Assembly: GCA_002403995.1 (NCBI GenBank)
Contig: DHIV01000112.1
Location: 9,313 to 26,771, forward strand
Source: Gallionella sp. UBA4737
Lineage (GTDB): Bacteria > Pseudomonadota > Gammaproteobacteria > Burkholderiales > Gallionellaceae
Length of the DNA stretch: 17,459 bases
Reading direction: 5' to 3'
Below, piece after piece: positions 14,774-17,459 of the stretch. The translations under genes were made by a program, and so were the position numbers. How positions within the stretch are numbered: position 1 is the first letter of the stretch; each line of letters begins with the position of its first letter. Under the pieces are notes generated by a model, which made no database searches, had not been told where the DNA came from, and saw only the letters and a list, made by a program, of their open reading frames with translations.

Positions 14774-15205
14774 TTAAGTGCCAAACTTCTCTCTGTTAAG
14801 TTGGCTTCTGTCATGAAGCCTGTTAACGATGTCATTAAGGCTGGTATTCCTCTTCGCTGTGAATACTTCGGTAATTTGCTCCGTATCAAGAGCGGTTGCA
14901 AGCGAAATGGTCTTGATAGCTTCTTGAATGCCGTTCTTGAGCACATCCACATCGATACCTTCCTTGAGCACATCCTTAAGCATATCCACATGGATATCTT
15001 CAAGAACATGGAGCACCTCTTTCTCAGAAAGCCCGGTTGCACTTGCAATCGCACCGAAAGCTCCCGCAACAACCTTGCCGAGTTTTTCTATATCGTCCTT
15101 GTCGGCAGCCAGTTCAGTCGCATTTTTAGTTCCCTTGATTGGGAAACGGATTTGCGGTAATTCAGCTGCGTCAGTTGATACTTCTTTGACCTGATCTTTG
15201 TACAT
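14774..15205 (-). CDS. Hypothetical helical protein, 143 aa
   Basis: I do not recognise this protein. The start is placed at the second ATG (15205-15203), because AAGGAG (15213-15218 on the - strand) lies 7 nt before it but only 1 nt before the longer start at 15211. It has no signal peptide. A small hydrophobic patch (LGKVVAGAFGAIASATGLS) is followed by amphipathic helices with a loosely repeated pattern (HVLEDIHVDMLKDVLKEG, then IDVDVLKNGIQEAIK). Overall it is charged and probably soluble or membrane-peripheral. It lies alone between a pseudogene and a histidine kinase gene on the same strand. Codon use looks normal, and the good Shine-Dalgarno supports translation. Confidence 0.68.
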   Translation of the reverse strand: MYKDQVKEVSTDAAELPQIRFPIKGTKNATELAADKDDIEKLGKVVAGAFGAIASATGLSEKEVLHVLEDIHVDMLKDVLKEGIDVDVLKNGIQEAIKTISLATALDTEQITEVFTAKRNTSLNDIVNRLHDRSQLNREKFGT

Positions 15206-15249
15206 TTTCATACTCCTTCATTTAAGTTGGCCGGTTATCCCGGCAGGAA

Positions 15250-15342
15250 ATGAAGATTGAGCTTAATGTTGCCGCCAGCCTGTATGGTAACGTACATATG
15301 AAGGACAGGATCGAGCGCGAAGTCGACGAGATGGCGGCGTAG
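15250..15342 (+). CDS. Possible 30-aa small protein or gene fragment
   Basis: An ATG at 15250 opens a 30-codon frame ending at TAG 15340-15342. The product begins MKIELNVAASLYGN and ends MKDRIEREVDEMAA, a plausible strand-helix peptide with coding-like composition. The AGGA before the ATG is too close for a normal ribosome binding site, so translation is doubtful. It may be a fragment of a longer decayed gene. It lies opposite the transcripts of its two flanking genes. Confidence 0.25.
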   Translation: MKIELNVAASLYGNVHMKDRIEREVDEMAA

Positions 15343-15408
15343 CGCGCGACGTTGACCCTTTGCTTGTTTTGATGCAAAAAAAATTCGAACCTGAACCCTT
15401 CTAATTCA

Positions 15409-17459
15409 CTAATGAGCAACATCTGAAAATTTCAGTGCATCGTCCAGTGCTTTCAAGAATTCATTGATCTTGATCGGCTTGGTGATATAGCGGAAGAATC
15501 CAGCCTCCAGCCCCTTCTCGATATCGAGCAGTATCGCATTGGCACTGAGGGCGATCACCGGGATGTGCTTCGTTGCCGGGTCATTGCGCAGAATATTCAT
15601 GGCTTCGATTCCGCTGATGCCGGGCAGATTGATATCCATCAGGATCACATCCGGGAGATGGGCGCGCGCAAGCGCGATACCGCGCTTGCCATCGCGCGCG
15701 CTCAGTATGTGCACATGCGGTTGTTCCGCGATTATTTGCTCGACCAGCATCAGATTGGCCGGATTGTCTTCCACATAGAGCAGGGTGCGCATCGCTGCGG
15801 TTCCCTGAGCTTGCAGCAAAAATTTTGTGGGGATGATATTCCGAGCGACAAGTTGCGGTGTAACGTCCCGGATCAGTTCGATCCAGAATTCGCTGCCCAC
15901 GCCGACGGTGCTTTTCACACCTATAGTGCCGGTCATCAATTCGACCAGTTGCTTGGCCACCACCAGACCGATGCCCGTCCCTTCTTCGCTGCCATTCTCT
16001 TGCCCGAGACGATTGAATGGCTGAAATAGCTGCACCAGTTTTTCCGGGGCCAATCCCGCACCGCTGTCCCTGATGCTGACGCGTACGCGGTCCGGTGTGC
16101 TAGTGCATTTCACCTCGACCGTTCCCCGTATTCGGTTGTATTTGATCGCATTGGTAAGCAGGTTGGTCAGAACCTGCTTGACCCTGGTTCGATCGGCACT
16201 GACAAAGTAAGGGATGTCGAATTGGGGAAATATCAGTTTGATACTACGCTGCTGCGCCTGCGATTCGATCATGCCATGGCATTCATGCAGGATATCGTTT
16301 AGCGAAACCGGTTCTCGCGACAGCGATAGCCTGCCGGACTCGATCAACGCGAGATCGAGGATCTCGTTGATCAGTTCCAGCAGATACCATCCTGCTTTGT
16401 TGATCTGTTGCAGCCTTACAACCTGGGCGGACGTTGGCGGCGGTGAGCCAGCCTCCAGCAGCTGGGTAAAGCCAAGGATCGCATTGAGCGGGGTGCGCAG
16501 CTCATGGCTCATGTTGGAAAGGAAAATCGATTTGGCGAGGTTGGCTTTTTCCGCCATGAACTTTGCGCTCTCCAACTCGGCATTATTATCCTGCAGCACC
16601 TTATCCAGGATGATGCGTTCTGTGATGTCGCGCGCGGCGGCGAACACGCCCTGCAGCCTTCCGTTGCGATCGAAGAAGGTGGTCGCGTTGTAGGACACCA
16701 CTGTTTCCTTGCCGTCCCTGGCGCGCGCGGTGAGTTCGTAGTTGGTGATCTTCTTTTCGTTCAGCGCCTGCTTGATGGCCGCTTCGGCCCGCTCCGGATC
16801 GGTAAAGTAGCTCTTGAACGGCGCGCCGATCAGTTCATCGCGCGTGCAACCGGTGAGCGCCACCATCTGTTGGTTTACGTCGGTGATGATGCCGGACGGA
16901 TCTGTGGTCATCAGCGCATCGATGTTGGACTCGATCAGAGAGCGTGTGTAGAACTGCTGGTCGCTCAAGGCCTGCTGCACTGCATATTCCCCGGTGACAT
17001 CGCGGAACACCAGCACAGCTCCGATCACCTGACCGTCGCGGTCGCGTATCGGTGCGCAACTGTCGGCGATATCGCACTCGCCATCATTGCGTGCGATCAG
17101 CACGGTGTGGTTGGCCAGGCCCTGTATCGTGCCATGCGCCAAAGTTGCCCTTACCGGGATAGTTGAGGGTAGCCGGGTTTCTTTGTTGACGATGCGAAAG
17201 ATATCGTCCACCGGGCGACCGGCGGCTTCCGTCTGCGTCCAACCGGTAAGCTTCTCGGCAAGGGGATTCATGAGTGTCACACGCGCTTCGGCATCGGTGG
17301 CGATCACTGCGTCGCCGATGGAGTTGAGCGTAACGGCGAGCTTTTCCTCGCTGACCTGCAAGGTAACGTTGGTCCGCTGCAGTTGTTTATGCGTCTCCTC
17401 CTGAATCTCGAGCAAACGCTGCTGCTCTGCTTCGACCTGCTTGCGCGCGGTGTTGTCGG
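15409..17459 (-). CDS. Hybrid sensor histidine kinase (PAS-PAS-HisKA-HATPase-REC), 5'-truncated by window edge
   Basis: Only the C-terminal part is in view. The frame stays open to the window edge, and the codons before the TTG at 17415 (DNTARKQVEAEQQR) look like the end of another PAS/PAC unit. Numbering from that TTG, the order is: short coiled coil (1-22), PAS (about 23-145), PAS (about 152-270, ending AARDITER), linker helix, HisKA with H304 in NMSHELRTPLNAILGF, HATPase_c with N box NLLTNAIKYN (418-427, N422), G1 DSGAGLAP (450-457) and G2 EGTGIGLVVAKQL (478-490), then a receiver domain with acidic D550, phospho-acceptor D594 in ILMDINLPG and K646 in YITKPIK. All catalytic residues are present, so an active phosphorelay kinase is expected. 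The signal is unknown. No output regulator gene is visible next to it. Confidence 0.93.
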   Translation of the reverse strand, partial: DNTARKQVEAEQQRLLEIQEETHKQLQRTNVTLQVSEEKLAVTLNSIGDAVIATDAEARVTLMNPLAEKLTGWTQTEAAGRPVDDIFRIVNKETRLPSTIPVRATLAHGTIQGLANHTVLIARNDGECDIADSCAPIRDRDGQVIGAVLVFRDVTGEYAVQQALSDQQFYTRSLIESNIDALMTTDPSGIITDVNQQMVALTGCTRDELIGAPFKSYFTDPERAEAAIKQALNEKKITNYELTARARDGKETVVSYNATTFFDRNGRLQGVFAAARDITERIILDKVLQDNNAELESAKFMAEKANLAKSIFLSNMSHELRTPLNAILGFTQLLEAGSPPPTSAQVVRLQQINKAGWYLLELINEILDLALIESGRLSLSREPVSLNDILHECHGMIESQAQQRSIKLIFPQFDIPYFVSADRTRVKQVLTNLLTNAIKYNRIRGTVEVKCTSTPDRVRVSIRDSGAGLAPEKLVQLFQPFNRLGQENGSEEGTGIGLVVAKQLVELMTGTIGVKSTVGVGSEFWIELIRDVTPQLVARNIIPTKFLLQAQGTAAMRTLLYVEDNPANLMLVEQIIAEQPHVHILSARDGKRGIALARAHLPDVILMDINLPGISGIEAMNILRNDPATKHIPVIALSANAILLDIEKGLEAGFFRYITKPIKINEFLKALDDALKFSDVAH

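Overview
The window looks like chromosomal DNA of a betaproteobacterium, probably a Nitrosomonadales/Gallionellaceae-type lineage. This is an inference from three things: a Bug-type tripartite tricarboxylate transporter, a PA2779-family protein, and the overall protein flavour. No rRNA or tRNA is present to confirm it.

Region 1 (about 90-8340, all on the + strand) is a carboxylate uptake and activation cluster. It starts with a C-terminal scrap of an MFS-like transporter, followed by an FAH-family hydrolase. Next come a periplasmic binding protein (tctC) and the membrane subunits tctB and tctA, then a cytidylate-kinase-like/BON fusion protein. A 69-bp 3' scrap of a second FAH gene follows, then a PanE-family NAD(P)-dependent reductase and an AMP-forming CoA ligase that closely resembles oxalate-CoA ligases. 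An adjacent PanE-like reductase and oxalyl-CoA synthetase-like ligase match the known route oxalate -> oxalyl-CoA -> glyoxylate (PanE2 in Methylobacterium extorquens is the oxalyl-CoA reductase). The leading hypothesis is therefore oxalate, or similar carboxylate, uptake and assimilation.

Region 2 (8340-9840) is gene-poor. It holds a 135-bp MITE-like palindromic element, a dyad operator-like site, an unrecognised 73-aa protein with a very strong Shine-Dalgarno, and a DUF4156-like lipoprotein.

Region 3 (9838-13464) is a glyoxylate-consuming node. Serine-glyoxylate aminotransferase lies on the - strand, divergent from a small winged-helix-like regulator. Malate synthase A follows downstream on the + strand. 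Two related hairpins with compensatory stem changes sit on either side of the regulator gene. If region 1 makes glyoxylate, these two enzymes would use it.

Region 4 (13478-17459) is mixed. It has a PA2779-family membrane-anchored protein, a small isoprenylcysteine-methyltransferase-like membrane protein, the decayed 3' end of a FrnE/DsbA-family gene, and an unrecognised 143-aa protein. It ends with a large hybrid sensor histidine kinase (PAS-PAS-HisKA-HATPase-REC) whose 5' end runs off the window.
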